Assembly: GCA_963841455.1 (NCBI GenBank)
Contig: CAWJCU010000006.1
Coordinates: 1-64,000, forward strand
DNA: 64,000 bases
Direction of reading: 5' to 3'
DNA from: JAWVFM01 sp963841455
GTDB lineage: Bacteria; Actinomycetota; Thermoleophilia; Solirubrobacterales; 70-9
The notes below the pieces were generated by a model, which saw only the letters and a program-made list of their open reading frames with translations, did not search any database and was not told the DNA's origin. The translations under genes and the position numbers were made by a program. This document shows positions 48,018-56,693 of this stretch, piece after piece; positions within the stretch are counted from its first letter, which is position 1, and each line of letters opens with the position of its first letter.

Positions 48018-49124
48018 GTGCGATTCGGGCCGGGGGGCGGCCCTATCCTCCGCCTGCCTTGGCCACCCTCGCGAGCATCTTCCCGCCGAGCTGACGGCGA
48101 TCCGCGTCGCCGGCCTGGCCGTGGCCGTGGCCGTGTTCGCGTTCGCGATCTGCGCCGCCGCTCGCTGCGGAACGTCGACGTGCTGATCCTGCTCGCCGTC
48201 GCGCTCGGCCTCGCGATCGTCTCCGGTACGGAGGTCCTCGACGCGCTGCTCAGCGCGTTCTCCTTCAAGCGGCAGAACGGCACGCGCATCGTCGGGGTCG
48301 TGATCCTCGCCGTCGCCGTCCTGTTCTTCCTGGTACTGCGGGCGCTCTCGCAGGGGTCACGGATCAGCCGCGAGCTCTCCGCGCTGCTCGAGGGCCTCGC
48401 CTGGGAGGAGTTCCGAACCGCCGGTCATCCCGACCGCTTTCGCGATCGGGTCGGGGTCCTCGTTCCCGCCTATGACGAGGCGGAGAGCATCGGCGACGTC
48501 CTCGACGCCATCCCGGCCGAGGTGTGCGGGATCGAGACCGCGACGCTCGTGATCGACGATGGCTCACGCGACGGGACGAGCGACGTGGCGCGCGCCCACG
48601 GTGCGGTGGTGGCGCGCCACGTGATCAACCGCGGCGGCGGCGCCGCGCTGCGCACGGGCTACCGCCTGCTCGCCGACTCGGGGGCATCCATCGTCGTCAC
48701 TCTCGACGCCGACGGTCAGCACCTCCCCTCCGAGATGGGGCGCCTCGTGGAGCCGGTCGTCTCGGGCGAGGTCGCGGTGGCGCACGGCTCGCGCGTGCTC
48801 GGCGAGGCCGAGCCCAACCACCCGGCCCGTGAGGCGGGGATCGTGTTCTTCAACCGGCTCGTCTCCTTCATCACCCGGACGAAGGTGAGCGACTGCTCCA
48901 ATGGCTACCGGGCCGTCCGCGCCGACGTGCTGCCCCAGCTGGTCCTCCGCCAAGAGCAGTTCCACACCTCCGAGTTCATGATCGAGGCGATCAAGCGCGG
49001 GATCCCCGCGAAGGAGGTGCCGGTGACCGTGGCCAGCCGAGCCCACGGCCACTCGAAGAAGCCGGCCGTCGTGCGCTACGGAGTGGGCTTCGCGAACGCG
49101 ATCGTGCGCACCTGGCTCCGCTAG
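48018..49124 (+). CDS. DUF2304 plus family 2 glycosyltransferase fusion, N-terminus frameshifted
   Basis: From about residue 145 this is a GT2 enzyme: VGVLVPAYDEAESIGDVLDA, LVIDDGSRDGTSDVA, HVINRGGGAALRTGY, VVTLDADGQHLP, SDCSNGYRAVRADVL, like dolichyl-phosphate-sugar synthases. Ahead of it is a DUF2304 unit of two to three membrane spans (VDVLILLAVALGLAIVSG, IVGVVILAVAVLFFLVLRAL). The frame from GTG 48018 has a nonsense-looking arginine-rich head. Another frame from about 48091 reads TAIRVAGLAVAVAVFAFAI, the missing first span. One base lost at about 48152 (TGG read as TG) joins them. The true start is thus near 48091 and not resolved. Divergent from sqdB by about 150 bases. Confidence 0.85.
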   Translation: MRFGPGGGPILRLPWPPSRASSRRADGDPRRRPGRGRGRVRVRDLRRRSLRNVDVLILLAVALGLAIVSGTEVLDALLSAFSFKRQNGTRIVGVVILAVAVLFFLVLRALSQGSRISRELSALLEGLAWEEFRTAGHPDRFRDRVGVLVPAYDEAESIGDVLDAIPAEVCGIETATLVIDDGSRDGTSDVARAHGAVVARHVINRGGGAALRTGYRLLADSGASIVVTLDADGQHLPSEMGRLVEPVVSGEVAVAHGSRVLGEAEPNHPAREAGIVFFNRLVSFITRTKVSDCSNGYRAVRADVLPQLVLRQEQFHTSEFMIEAIKRGIPAKEVPVTVASRAHGHSKKPAVVRYGVGFANAIVRTWLR

Positions 49125-49139
49125 GAAGGCGTGATTTGA

Positions 49140-49185
49140 GGGGCTTTAGCCCCGAAAGCAGTGTGTAAGGGCGCCGCAGGCGCCC
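49140..49185. repeat. Double-hairpin palindromic repeat, copy C
   Basis: GGGGC-TTTA-GCCCC, linker GAAAGCAGTGTGTAA, then GGGCGCC-GCA-GGCGCCC. Compared with copies A and B only the loop base of the second hairpin and a few linker bases differ. It fills the gap between the convergent glycosyltransferase and peptidase genes, where it may also stop transcription. Confidence 0.78.
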
Positions 49186-49190
49186 CCAAG

Positions 49191-51098
49191 TTATGGCGCC
49201 GAGAGCGCGTTGATGAACGCGCTCCCGCGCGGGCTGCCCATGCCGGTGACGTTGTCGTATCCGGCCGTCGTCCGAAGCGACGAGTCCATGTCGAGCGTGC
49301 GCAGGCTGAGCGTGGTGCCCTTCGACGCGTTGACCCCGTTCACGAAGTCGCGCCGCACCGCCGCCAGGCGAGTCGGTGACGACAGGACGTCGCGGTAGGC
49401 GGCCGTGCCGTTGAGCGCGTAGAGCGCCGGGTTCGCGAACCCGTGGGCGAAGCCCGCCTGCTGGTCGGCGAGCGCCATCACGCCGGCGAACAGCGGCGAG
49501 GAGAGGCTCGTGCCGCCGTAGCGGGCCTCGGCGTACTTCACCTTCCCGTTCGGGAAGGTTTGGGTCTGGCCGACCGCGAGCCCCGTTGTCGGGTCCCCGT
49601 CCATCGAGATGTCGGGCACGACTCGCCCGTGGCCGCCGTAGCGATCCGAGAGCGAGGTCGGCACGACGCCGGCCTGGTAGGTCGGCTCGGTAAACAGCCG
49701 CGAGGTTCCGCCGCCACCGCCGTAGTAGAAGGCCCCGGGCTGGTGCGGCTTCCACGCGCCGTTCTTCGCGTCGGCGCGGAAGGTGCCCCAGCCGGTCTCG
49801 AAGCGGTAGTTGTTCGTCGGGCCGACGCCGAGGCTCGTGCCGCCGACCGCAGTCACGTACGGGCTCGAGGCCGGGAAGTCGGTGGTGATGTAGCCGAGGG
49901 TCGACTTCTCGTCGCCGCCGTCGCCGGAGGAGAAGTAGAGGCCGATCCCCTGGGCGATCGCCTCCTGGTTGATCTGGAGCTGCGTGTTGATCTGCGAGAC
50001 GCCCACGTTCTCGCCGAGGAACCCGTAGGAGTTGGTGACGATCGAAGCCGAGTGGTTGTCGACGATGGACGCGAGGGCGTCGTCGAGGCCCGGGCCGGAG
50101 TCGGTGGCGCCGAAGTAGTGGATCGTCGCTCCCGGCGCCATCGTGTGGACGGCGTCGAAGTCGAGCGTCTCCTCGCCGTACCAGCCCTGCTGGTTCTCGA
50201 TCGAGCAGTGGCTCGTGCACGGCTTGAAGACGGTCTGCATCACCTTCGCGGGCGGCAGGCCGTGCTTCTGCGAGTAGGTCTGGATGTCCTCCTCGATCGT
50301 GGGCGAGGCGAACGCGTCGAGTATCGCCACGGTCTCGCCCGAGCCGTCGTTGCCGAGCGCGATGTTCGATCCGACGTCGTACGCGTCCTGCATCTGTGCG
50401 CCGGCGTAGCCGCAGACGATCCAGGGCTGCTGCTGGCCGTAGGCCCGTGGCTGGTTGACCGTAAAGCGCTGCGCCCAGAACTTCGAGCACGGCTTCGCCT
50501 GCAGGAACACCGGCGGCGGCGGCGCCTTCTGCGCCAGGGGCCGCGCCAGGGCCTCGTTCAGGCCGTTGACCCCCACCACGCGGCCGGCCAGCGAGGCCGG
50601 CACCGAAACCGGCTTCGCCGCCTCGATCAAGGTGTGCCCGCCGATGCGGTAGGTGCGAAGGTCGGTGTTGAAGGCGCGCTCAGCCTGCGCGACGCTGCCC
50701 GTCGCGTGGACGAGCATCCGCGCCTTCGAGGTGCTTCCCACGCTGAACCCGCCCTGGCGAAGGAAGCGCTTGACGGCCGCGACGTCCGCGCCCGTCGGTG
50801 AGAACCGCTGACGGAACTGCAAAGGGCTCAGATAGTGGGCGTAGGCGGCGTTCGACGGGTCGGAGACCGCTGCGTCGAAGGCCTTGAGGCCGGCGGCGCG
50901 ACGCCAGCCGAGTACGACCGAGAACCGAACCGCGCCGCGGGCCTCGCCGCGGTCGCGCTTGGCGGTCGCTGCCGGCGGGGTCGAGTCGACCACCTTGCGG
51001 GCTCGGGTGGCGGCCGCGCCGCTCGAGGTAATGATGCCCGCGCCGACGGCTACCGCCGCGAGGGTCGCCGCCATCGCCGTCGTCCTGGCCCGCCTCAA
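49191..51098 (-). CDS. Secreted S53 (sedolisin/kumamolisin-type) serine-carboxyl peptidase
   Basis: A 635-residue preproprotein. A signal peptide (MRRARTTAMAATLAAVAVGA) is followed by a Pro-kumamolisin activation domain (about 60-195; YAHYLSPLQFRQRFSP, HATGSVAQAERAFNTDLRTY). The mature peptidase has the Glu/Asp of the Ser-Glu-Asp triad in YGEETLDFDAVH (about 308-315), the oxyanion Asp in YFSSGDGGDE and the nucleophile in GGTSLSSPLFAG (about 530). A calcium-site-like end (VTGMGSPRGSAF) is present. Such enzymes act outside the cell at acid pH. It is a stand-alone gene; it ends next to repeat copy C. Confidence 0.94.
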   Translation of the reverse strand: MRRARTTAMAATLAAVAVGAGIITSSGAAATRARKVVDSTPPAATAKRDRGEARGAVRFSVVLGWRRAAGLKAFDAAVSDPSNAAYAHYLSPLQFRQRFSPTGADVAAVKRFLRQGGFSVGSTSKARMLVHATGSVAQAERAFNTDLRTYRIGGHTLIEAAKPVSVPASLAGRVVGVNGLNEALARPLAQKAPPPPVFLQAKPCSKFWAQRFTVNQPRAYGQQQPWIVCGYAGAQMQDAYDVGSNIALGNDGSGETVAILDAFASPTIEEDIQTYSQKHGLPPAKVMQTVFKPCTSHCSIENQQGWYGEETLDFDAVHTMAPGATIHYFGATDSGPGLDDALASIVDNHSASIVTNSYGFLGENVGVSQINTQLQINQEAIAQGIGLYFSSGDGGDEKSTLGYITTDFPASSPYVTAVGGTSLGVGPTNNYRFETGWGTFRADAKNGAWKPHQPGAFYYGGGGGTSRLFTEPTYQAGVVPTSLSDRYGGHGRVVPDISMDGDPTTGLAVGQTQTFPNGKVKYAEARYGGTSLSSPLFAGVMALADQQAGFAHGFANPALYALNGTAAYRDVLSSPTRLAAVRRDFVNGVNASKGTTLSLRTLDMDSSLRTTAGYDNVTGMGSPRGSAFINALSAP

Positions 51099-51155
51099 GC
51101 TGAACCTCCTCGTCGGTACCCCTGCCGGGTTGAATGCCCGGCCAGCCGAGTTCTA

Positions 51156-51449
51156 TCACCCGGTCCGCGTACCCGGATGCCGCACCTCGGACGGGTCGGG
51201 CAGGTAGAGGTCCTCGCCGCAGCGCCGGCAGACCTGGACGTAGAGCTTGTGCACGGCGCCGCACCGCGGACAGCGCCGTTCCGGCTCGGCCTGCTCGGGG
51301 CGCTGCAGGAACGCCGCGATCAGCCCGAACACGAGGACCACGCAGCCGATCAGGAACCAGATGAAGAACGAGCTGCCCTTGGTGCGCCCGACGATCCCCG
51401 TCGCGAGCCCGAAGAAAAGAGCGATGATGACGTAGGCGCCACCGGCCAT
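51156..51449 (-). CDS. Small membrane protein with C-terminal zinc ribbon
   Basis: A 97-residue protein with two membrane spans (AYVIIALFFGLATGIVG; FFIWFLIGCVVLVFGLIAAF) and then a four-cysteine zinc ribbon (CPRCG, CRRCG, 15 residues apart). I know of many such actinobacterial proteins without an assigned role. The ATG at 51449 is a few bases from the stop of the NADH dehydrogenase gene, so the two may share a transcript. Confidence 0.8.
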   Translation of the reverse strand: MAGGAYVIIALFFGLATGIVGRTKGSSFFIWFLIGCVVLVFGLIAAFLQRPEQAEPERRCPRCGAVHKLYVQVCRRCGEDLYLPDPSEVRHPGTRTG

Positions 51450-51470
51450 CCGACCATTGTGGCGGCAGGC

Positions 51471-52790
51471 CTACGGCAGGGGCCTGTGTGAGCCGCCGTG
51501 CGCGTACTCCTCGGCCCGCAGCGGGCGCGGGTGGCCGATCGAGCCGACCTCGGCGACGTCCCGCGCGAAGGGGAGGCCGACGGTCCAGTCGACCACCGCG
51601 CGGGCCTTCCGCGCGGCCCCGGGGATCTGGCTCATGTGGTAGGTCCGAGCCATCCACCACGCGGGGAAGCCCGAGAAGGTGAACGGGCCGAGGCGCCCGA
51701 CAGCCTTGTACCGCCCCAGGTTCACGAACGCGCCACGGTTGCGGTAGGTGAAGGGACCGCCGGAGCCGATGCCGAGCTCGGCGGCGATGTTCCGCGCGGC
51801 AGTCTTGCCCTGGCGGATCGAGTGCTGCGCGGTCGGCGGGCAGGGCTTCGCGTACGCGGCCGACGGGTCAGGCACGGCCGCACCGTCGCCGATGGCCCAA
51901 ACGCCGTCCATCCCCGCAACGCGAAGCTCGCGGTCCACCACCACGCGACCGCTCTCGTCGAGCGGGACGGCCAGCTCGCGAAGGCTCGGATGCGGCGCGA
52001 CGCCCGTCGTCCACACCATCGTCCTCGTCGGGATGCGCTCGCCCGTCGAGAGCGTCACGGCATCGGGCTCGAGCGAGTCGAGGCGGGTGCCGAGACGGAC
52101 CTCGATGCCGCGGCCGCGAAGCTCGCGGACGGCGTAGTCAGCGAGCTTCGTGTCGATCTCGGGGAGCACGTGATCGGCGGCCTCGACGAGGATCCAGCGC
52201 ATCCCCTGAAGGCGGGCGCGCGGGTAGCGGTCCATCGCGTCGGCCGCGAAGTCCTGCAGCTCGGCCAGCGCCTCGAGGCCCGCGTAGCCCCCGCCCACGA
52301 AGACGTACGTGAGCTGCATCTGGCGACGCTCGGGGTCCTCGCTGGCGTTCGCCGCTTCGAGGGTCTCGATCACGTGGTTGCGAAGCCAGATCGCGTCGGC
52401 GAGGCTCTTGAAGCCGATCGCGTGCTCGAGGCCGGGGACGGGCAGGAGGCGCGAGACCGAGCCAAGCGCGAGCAGGACCTGGTCGTAGCGCTGCTCCGTG
52501 ACCTCTCCGGCGTGGTCGGTGATCTCCACGGTCCGCGCCGCCGGGTCGTGCGCGGTGACGGCGCCAAGGCGGAGGTACGTGCGCTTGAGGATGTCGCGAA
52601 GCGGCGTGACGACGTGGCGCGGCTCGAGCGTGCCCGCCGCCGCCTCCGGCAGGAACGGCGTGTAGAGCAGGAAGTTGACGTCGTTGACGAGGACGAGGCG
52701 CGCCGATTGCTTGGGCAGCAGGCGCTCCAGGCGGCGTGCGGCGTGCGCTCCCCCGAATCCTCCGCCGGCTATGACCACATCCCAAGCCAT
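51471..52790 (-). CDS. ndh: Type II NADH dehydrogenase (NDH-2)
   Basis: A membrane-peripheral FAD enzyme that passes electrons from NADH to menaquinone without pumping protons. The 439 residues show the first dinucleotide motif VVIAGGGFGGAHAARRLERL at the start, a second YVFVGGGYAGLEALAEL for NADH, GVWAIGDGAAVPD (FAD) and the AQHSIRQGKTAARNIAAEL quinone-side helix. The C-terminal amphipathic segment is consistent with membrane binding. It is preceded by a strong palindrome overlapping the promoter, so it is likely controlled. The men cluster in the same window makes its electron acceptor. Confidence 0.93.
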   Translation of the reverse strand: MAWDVVIAGGGFGGAHAARRLERLLPKQSARLVLVNDVNFLLYTPFLPEAAAGTLEPRHVVTPLRDILKRTYLRLGAVTAHDPAARTVEITDHAGEVTEQRYDQVLLALGSVSRLLPVPGLEHAIGFKSLADAIWLRNHVIETLEAANASEDPERRQMQLTYVFVGGGYAGLEALAELQDFAADAMDRYPRARLQGMRWILVEAADHVLPEIDTKLADYAVRELRGRGIEVRLGTRLDSLEPDAVTLSTGERIPTRTMVWTTGVAPHPSLRELAVPLDESGRVVVDRELRVAGMDGVWAIGDGAAVPDPSAAYAKPCPPTAQHSIRQGKTAARNIAAELGIGSGGPFTYRNRGAFVNLGRYKAVGRLGPFTFSGFPAWWMARTYHMSQIPGAARKARAVVDWTVGLPFARDVAEVGSIGHPRPLRAEEYAHGGSHRPLP

Positions 52791-52806
52791 GCGCCTACGG
52801 TAGCAC

Positions 52807-52827
52807 CTTGTAACAACCTGTTACAAG
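52807..52827. promoter_or_regulatory. Palindromic operator upstream of ndh
   Basis: CTTGTAAC-AACCT-GTTACAAG is a perfect inverted repeat with 8-bp arms, 17 bases before the ndh ATG. On the minus strand its outer TTGTAA can serve as a -35 with TACCGT 18 bases on. The ends (TTGT...ACAA) recall Rex sites that control ndh in other actinobacteria, but the inner bases (AAC/GTT instead of GAA/TTC) do not match fully. The regulator is therefore open. Confidence 0.6.
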
Positions 52828-52890
52828 CCGACAAAGCCGTGAACGTCCCGGAGTGCCGTGTATACCCCCCAGCGAGGGACGTTCGGCGGC

Positions 52891-54330
52891 TTAGAGGCCC
52901 AGCTTTTCGCGGATGAGGCGCGTGACCTCGTCGCCGTCGGCCCGTCCCTTCGCCCCGCGCATCACGGCTCCCACGATCGGGCCGATCGCCCGTTCGTTGC
53001 CGGCGCGGACCTTCTTGGCCGCCTCCTGATTGGCGGCGATGGCCGCGTCGATGATCGGCTCGAGCTCCGCCGTGCCGGAGGCGCCCAGCAGGCCGTCGCG
53101 TTCGGCGATGGCAGCCGGATCGCCCCCCTCGCCGACCATCGCGGCGAGGACCTGCCTCGCGCTGCCCGAGGTGAGCTCCCCCCCAGCCCGCATCGCGACG
53201 AGCTTCCCCAGCGCCTCCGGCTCGACCTTCGAGTCGGCCGGAGCAACGTCCCCGCCGGCCTCTCGCAGGCGCGCCACGAGCTCGCCCGTCACCCAGCTCG
53301 CCACCGAAGGCGCCGGCGCGTCGCCGGCCGCCGGCAGGGCGGCCTCGAAGTAGGCGCCCAACTCCGAGTCGAACGCGAGCTGGTTCGCGGCCGCCTCGGC
53401 GAGCCCGAGGTCGCTCGCGTACCGCTCGCGTCGCGCGGACGGAGGCTCGGGCAGGTCCGCGCGGATCCCCTCGATCGTCTCTGAGCTCGGCGCCAGCGGC
53501 ACGAGGTCGGGCTCCGGGAAGTAGCGGTAGTCGTGGGCGTACTCCTTCGAGCGGAGAGGCGTGAGCGAGCCGTCGCTCGGGTCGAAGTGCAGCGTCTCCT
53601 GCTCGACCACGCCCCCACCCTCGAGTATCGAGGCCTGACGCGCGAGCTCGGCCTCGATGCCGCGCTCGAGGAAGCGGAAGCTGTTCATGTTCTTGAGCTC
53701 GGTCTTGGTGCCGAGCTCCTCCGACCCGGCGGGGCGCAGCGAGACGTTCGCGTCGACGCGGAGGCTCCCCTCCTCCATGTTCACATCGGACGCGCCGATG
53801 CCCTTGACCGTCGCCCGCAGGAGCTGGGCCCACTCGCGAGCCTCGGCCGCGCCGCGGATGTCCGGCTCGGTGACGATCTCCACCAGCGGGGTCCCGGCGC
53901 GGTTGAAGTCGACCAGCGAGGAGCCGGATCCGTGGATGCGCCCCGACTCCGAGGCATGCACGAGCTTCGCCGCGTCCTCCTCGAGATGGACGCGATGTAT
54001 CCGCACGTCCGCCAGCCGGCCGCCGCTCGCGAGCGGAATCTCGTACTGGCTGATCTGATAGCCCTTCGGGTTGTCAGGATAGAAGTAGTTCTTGCGGTGG
54101 AAGATCGACCGCGGGGCGATCTCGCAGCCGAGCGCGAGGCCGATCTCGATCCCGTACCGAACCGCGCGCTCGTTGGTCACGGGCAGCACGCCCGGATGGC
54201 CGAGGCAGATCGGGCAGGTGTGGATGTTGGGCTCGTCGCCGAAGGCGAGCGCGCAGCCGCAGAACATCTTCGTGCGGGTGGCGAGCTGGACGTGGATCTC
54301 GAGGCCGATGACGGCTTCCCAGTCAGCCAT
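52891..54330 (-). CDS. gatB: Asp/Glu-tRNA amidotransferase subunit B
   Basis: Kinase/tRNA-binding subunit of GatCAB, which converts misacylated Glu-tRNA-Gln or Asp-tRNA-Asn. The 479 residues start ADWEAVIGLEIHVQLATRTKMF. They show the zinc cysteines in FCGCALAFGD and CPICLGHPG, then SIFHRKNYFYPDNPKGYQISQYE, VDFNRAGTPLVEIVTEPD, TKTELKNMNSF, the PEPDL segment, and the YqeY-like tail domain (VAMRAGGELTSGSARQVL). ATG 54330 overlaps the end of gatA by 8 bases. It is the last gene of gatC-gatA-gatB. Confidence 0.96.
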   Translation of the reverse strand: MADWEAVIGLEIHVQLATRTKMFCGCALAFGDEPNIHTCPICLGHPGVLPVTNERAVRYGIEIGLALGCEIAPRSIFHRKNYFYPDNPKGYQISQYEIPLASGGRLADVRIHRVHLEEDAAKLVHASESGRIHGSGSSLVDFNRAGTPLVEIVTEPDIRGAAEAREWAQLLRATVKGIGASDVNMEEGSLRVDANVSLRPAGSEELGTKTELKNMNSFRFLERGIEAELARQASILEGGGVVEQETLHFDPSDGSLTPLRSKEYAHDYRYFPEPDLVPLAPSSETIEGIRADLPEPPSARRERYASDLGLAEAAANQLAFDSELGAYFEAALPAAGDAPAPSVASWVTGELVARLREAGGDVAPADSKVEPEALGKLVAMRAGGELTSGSARQVLAAMVGEGGDPAAIAERDGLLGASGTAELEPIIDAAIAANQEAAKKVRAGNERAIGPIVGAVMRGAKGRADGDEVTRLIREKLGL

Positions 54331-55762
54331 TCGGTCGCCCCTTGAAGCCGATTGCCGCCTCGAGCGCGTACGCCGCGTCGAGAAGGCCGGACTCGCCGAA
54401 TGCGGGACCACAGATCTGCAGGCCCACGGGCAGCTCCGGCCCACCGCCGTCGGGCTCGGCGAGGCCGGCCGGAATCGAGATCGCCGGGATGCCGGCGAGC
54501 GACATCGGGACCGTGCAGTAGTCGGAGAGGTACATCGCGAGGGGCCGCTCCGTGCGCGCGCCGAGCTCGAATGCCACGGTCGGCGACGTGGGCGTGAGCA
54601 GGTAGTCGAACCGCTCGAAGGCGGTTGCGAAGTCCTCGGAGATCTTCGTCCGCACCCGCTGGGCCTGCCCGTAGTAGGCGTCGTAGTAGCCGGCCGAGAG
54701 CGCGTAGGTGCCGAGCATGATGCGCCGCTTCACCTCGGCACCGAAGCCCTCCGACCGGGTGCGCTCGTACATGCCGCCGAGATCGCCGTTGCCGCTCACC
54801 CGCAGCCCGTAGCGGACTCCGTCGAAGCGGGCGAGGTTGGCCGACGCCTCCGCCGGCGCAAGCACGTAGTAGGCGGAGAGGGCGTGCTCGGCGTGGGGCA
54901 GCTCGCACTCGTCAACCTCACCGCCGAGGTCGCGCACGAGGGCGACGGTCCGCTCGAAGGTCTCGGTGACGCCGGCCTCGATGCCCTCGGCATCGGTCGA
55001 GAGCTCGCGGGGGACGCCGAAGCGAAGGCCGCTCAGGTCCACTCGCGAGGGAAGCTCGACGCCGCCCTCGATGCCTGCGGAGGTCGAGTCGCAGGCGTCG
55101 CGGCCCTCCATCGCCCGAAGCAGGAGCGCGGCGTCGGTGACGTCGCGGGTCAGCGGGCCGCACTGGTCGAGCGAGGAGGCGAAGGCGATCATGCCGTAGC
55201 GCGAGATCGCTCCGTAGGTCGGCTTCAGCCCGACGATGCCGCAGAGCGAGGCCGGCTGGCGGATGGAGCCGCCCGTGTCGGTGCCGATCGCCCAGGGCGC
55301 CAGCCGGCCGGCCACCGCGGCCGCAGACCCACCCGACGAACCGCCGGGAACGCGCTTGGTGTCCCACGGGTTGAGAGCGGGTCCGTAGGCGGAGTTCTCG
55401 TTCGACGAGCCCATCGCGAACTCGTCCATGTTGGTCTTGCCCAGGAGCGGCGCGCCAGCCTTGGCCAGGCGCTCCACCGCCGCCGCGGTGTAGGTCGGGG
55501 CGAAGCCCTCGAGAATGCGGGAGCCGGCGGTCGTCGGGATCCCCTCCGTGCAGAAGATGTCCTTGACGGCCACCGGGACACCGGCGAGCGGCGTGCCCGA
55601 GGGGTCGGCCGCCGTCGCGGGCTCGGCCCGCCAGAGATACGCGCCGAGCTCGTCCTCCGCGGCGGCGCCGGCCCAAACCTCGAAGCACTCTGCCGACGAC
55701 AGCTCGGCCGTCGCGATGCGGCGGATCTGCTCCGCCGCGGTCAGGTTGCGAAGCTCGCTCAA
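54323..55762 (-). CDS. gatA: Asp/Glu-tRNA amidotransferase subunit A
   Basis: Amidase-signature subunit that frees ammonia from glutamine. The catalytic Lys is in VAVKDIF (Lys66); the cis-Ser/Ser pair lies in PGGSSGGSAAAVAG and GTDTGGSIRQPA. Other family segments are LLGKTNMDEFAMGSSNE, YGAISRYGMIAFASSLDQ and GTYALSAGYYDAYYGQAQ. TTG 55762 (SELRNLTAAEQIRRI) is preferred; longer in-frame extensions run through a degenerate palindromic repeat at 55771-55812. About 479 residues, normal for GatA. Confidence 0.95.
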   Translation of the reverse strand: MSELRNLTAAEQIRRIATAELSSAECFEVWAGAAAEDELGAYLWRAEPATAADPSGTPLAGVPVAVKDIFCTEGIPTTAGSRILEGFAPTYTAAAVERLAKAGAPLLGKTNMDEFAMGSSNENSAYGPALNPWDTKRVPGGSSGGSAAAVAGRLAPWAIGTDTGGSIRQPASLCGIVGLKPTYGAISRYGMIAFASSLDQCGPLTRDVTDAALLLRAMEGRDACDSTSAGIEGGVELPSRVDLSGLRFGVPRELSTDAEGIEAGVTETFERTVALVRDLGGEVDECELPHAEHALSAYYVLAPAEASANLARFDGVRYGLRVSGNGDLGGMYERTRSEGFGAEVKRRIMLGTYALSAGYYDAYYGQAQRVRTKISEDFATAFERFDYLLTPTSPTVAFELGARTERPLAMYLSDYCTVPMSLAGIPAISIPAGLAEPDGGGPELPVGLQICGPAFGESGLLDAAYALEAAIGFKGRPNG

Positions 55763-55770
55763 TCTCTTGA

Positions 55771-55812
55771 GGCGGCTCCGCCGCCCGACACGCACGTTTC
55801 GGCCCGAAAGCA
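55771..55812. repeat. Possible degenerate double-hairpin repeat, copy E (inverted orientation)
   Basis: GGCGGC-TCC-GCCGCC followed by CGACACGCACGTTTC resembles the reverse complement of the hairpin-2 plus linker part of copies B and C (ACACGC...TTTC). The other hairpin is poorly preserved. It lies in the 57-base gap between gatC and gatA. Weak, and could be chance. Confidence 0.3.
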
Positions 55813-55819
55813 CCTCATC

Positions 55820-56104
55820 TCATGCCTGCGGCGACGGGACGCGGAAGCCGCCGTCGGCGGCGTCGGGGGCGAGCTCGAGCACGCGCTCGCGGTCGGTCGA
55901 GGGGCGCGGCTCGTCGGCTCGGAGCACGTCTTCGAGCGCCACCACGTGCGAGGTCGGCTCGGTCCCAGCGAGGTCGAGCTCGGAGATACGCTCGATCGCC
56001 TCGAGGATCGAGCCCAGCTCCGATTCCATGCGGTCGAGCTCCTCGCCGCTCAGCTCGAGCCGCGCGAGGCGCGCGACGTGGAGGACCTGCTCGCGGTCGA
56101 TCAC
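55820..56104 (-). CDS. gatC: Asp/Glu-tRNA amidotransferase subunit C
   Basis: Small linker subunit of GatCAB, 94 residues. IDREQVLHVARLARLELSGEE at the start and TSHVVALEDVLRADEPR in the second half are the usual GatC segments. It begins with GTG 56104, the only start that fits the family length. It is first in the gat operon and divergent from the membrane protein gene at 56190. Confidence 0.92.
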   Translation of the reverse strand: MIDREQVLHVARLARLELSGEELDRMESELGSILEAIERISELDLAGTEPTSHVVALEDVLRADEPRPSTDRERVLELAPDAADGGFRVPSPQA

Positions 56105-56189
56105 GCCGCGGATACTAGGATCCCACCGGTGAGCGCGCGGCACGACCGAGGAGCCCAGATTCTCGGCCGCGCGCGAACATCCCGTTGAC

Positions 56190-56633
56190 GTGACGGGGGC
56201 TGCCGCCGAGAGACTCGCCGTCGCCAGCTTGCGGTTGCTGGCCGCCTCGTTCGCGGTCGTCGGCGTCCTCTTCATCGCCGCGCCGAACGGCGTGCTCGAC
56301 ACCCTCGCCGATCTCGGCGACGAGATCGGCAGCTTCGCCACCCCACCACCGTCGGACGAGAAGCTCTGGCTAGCGCTCGCGTTCGCCTACATGGTCGTGA
56401 TCACGGGGATCTGCATCGTCGCCTCCCTCGATGTCGTCCGCTACCGGCCGCTACTCCTCGTGCTCGCGGCGGGAAAGGCCGCCTCGTCGCTGTCGGCGCT
56501 CGGGTTCTACGTCTTCGATCAGGAGATCTTCGCGTACCTCCTCAACTTCCTCGTCGACGGATTCCTCGTCGGCGCGGCGCTCTTCATCTGGTGGCTGGCC
56601 GGCCGGGTCGGCGAGCCTGCGGCGCCCTCCTGA
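56190..56633 (+). CDS. Four-helix membrane protein of unknown function
   Basis: A 147-residue protein starting at GTG 56190 with four hydrophobic spans: LLAASFAVVGVLFIAAP, LALAFAYMVVITGICIVA, PLLLVLAAGKAASSLSAL and LLNFLVDGFLVGAALFIWWL. No motif of known function. It precedes the GMC oxidoreductase by 60 bases on the same strand and may be its membrane partner; that is a guess from position. Confidence 0.8.
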   Translation: MTGAAAERLAVASLRLLAASFAVVGVLFIAAPNGVLDTLADLGDEIGSFATPPPSDEKLWLALAFAYMVVITGICIVASLDVVRYRPLLLVLAAGKAASSLSALGFYVFDQEIFAYLLNFLVDGFLVGAALFIWWLAGRVGEPAAPS

Positions 56634-56693
56634 AGGCGCGCGCCGGGGCTTCGCGCCGCTGAGCTTCGGACCCTGCGCGCGTTCGCGGAGGCG

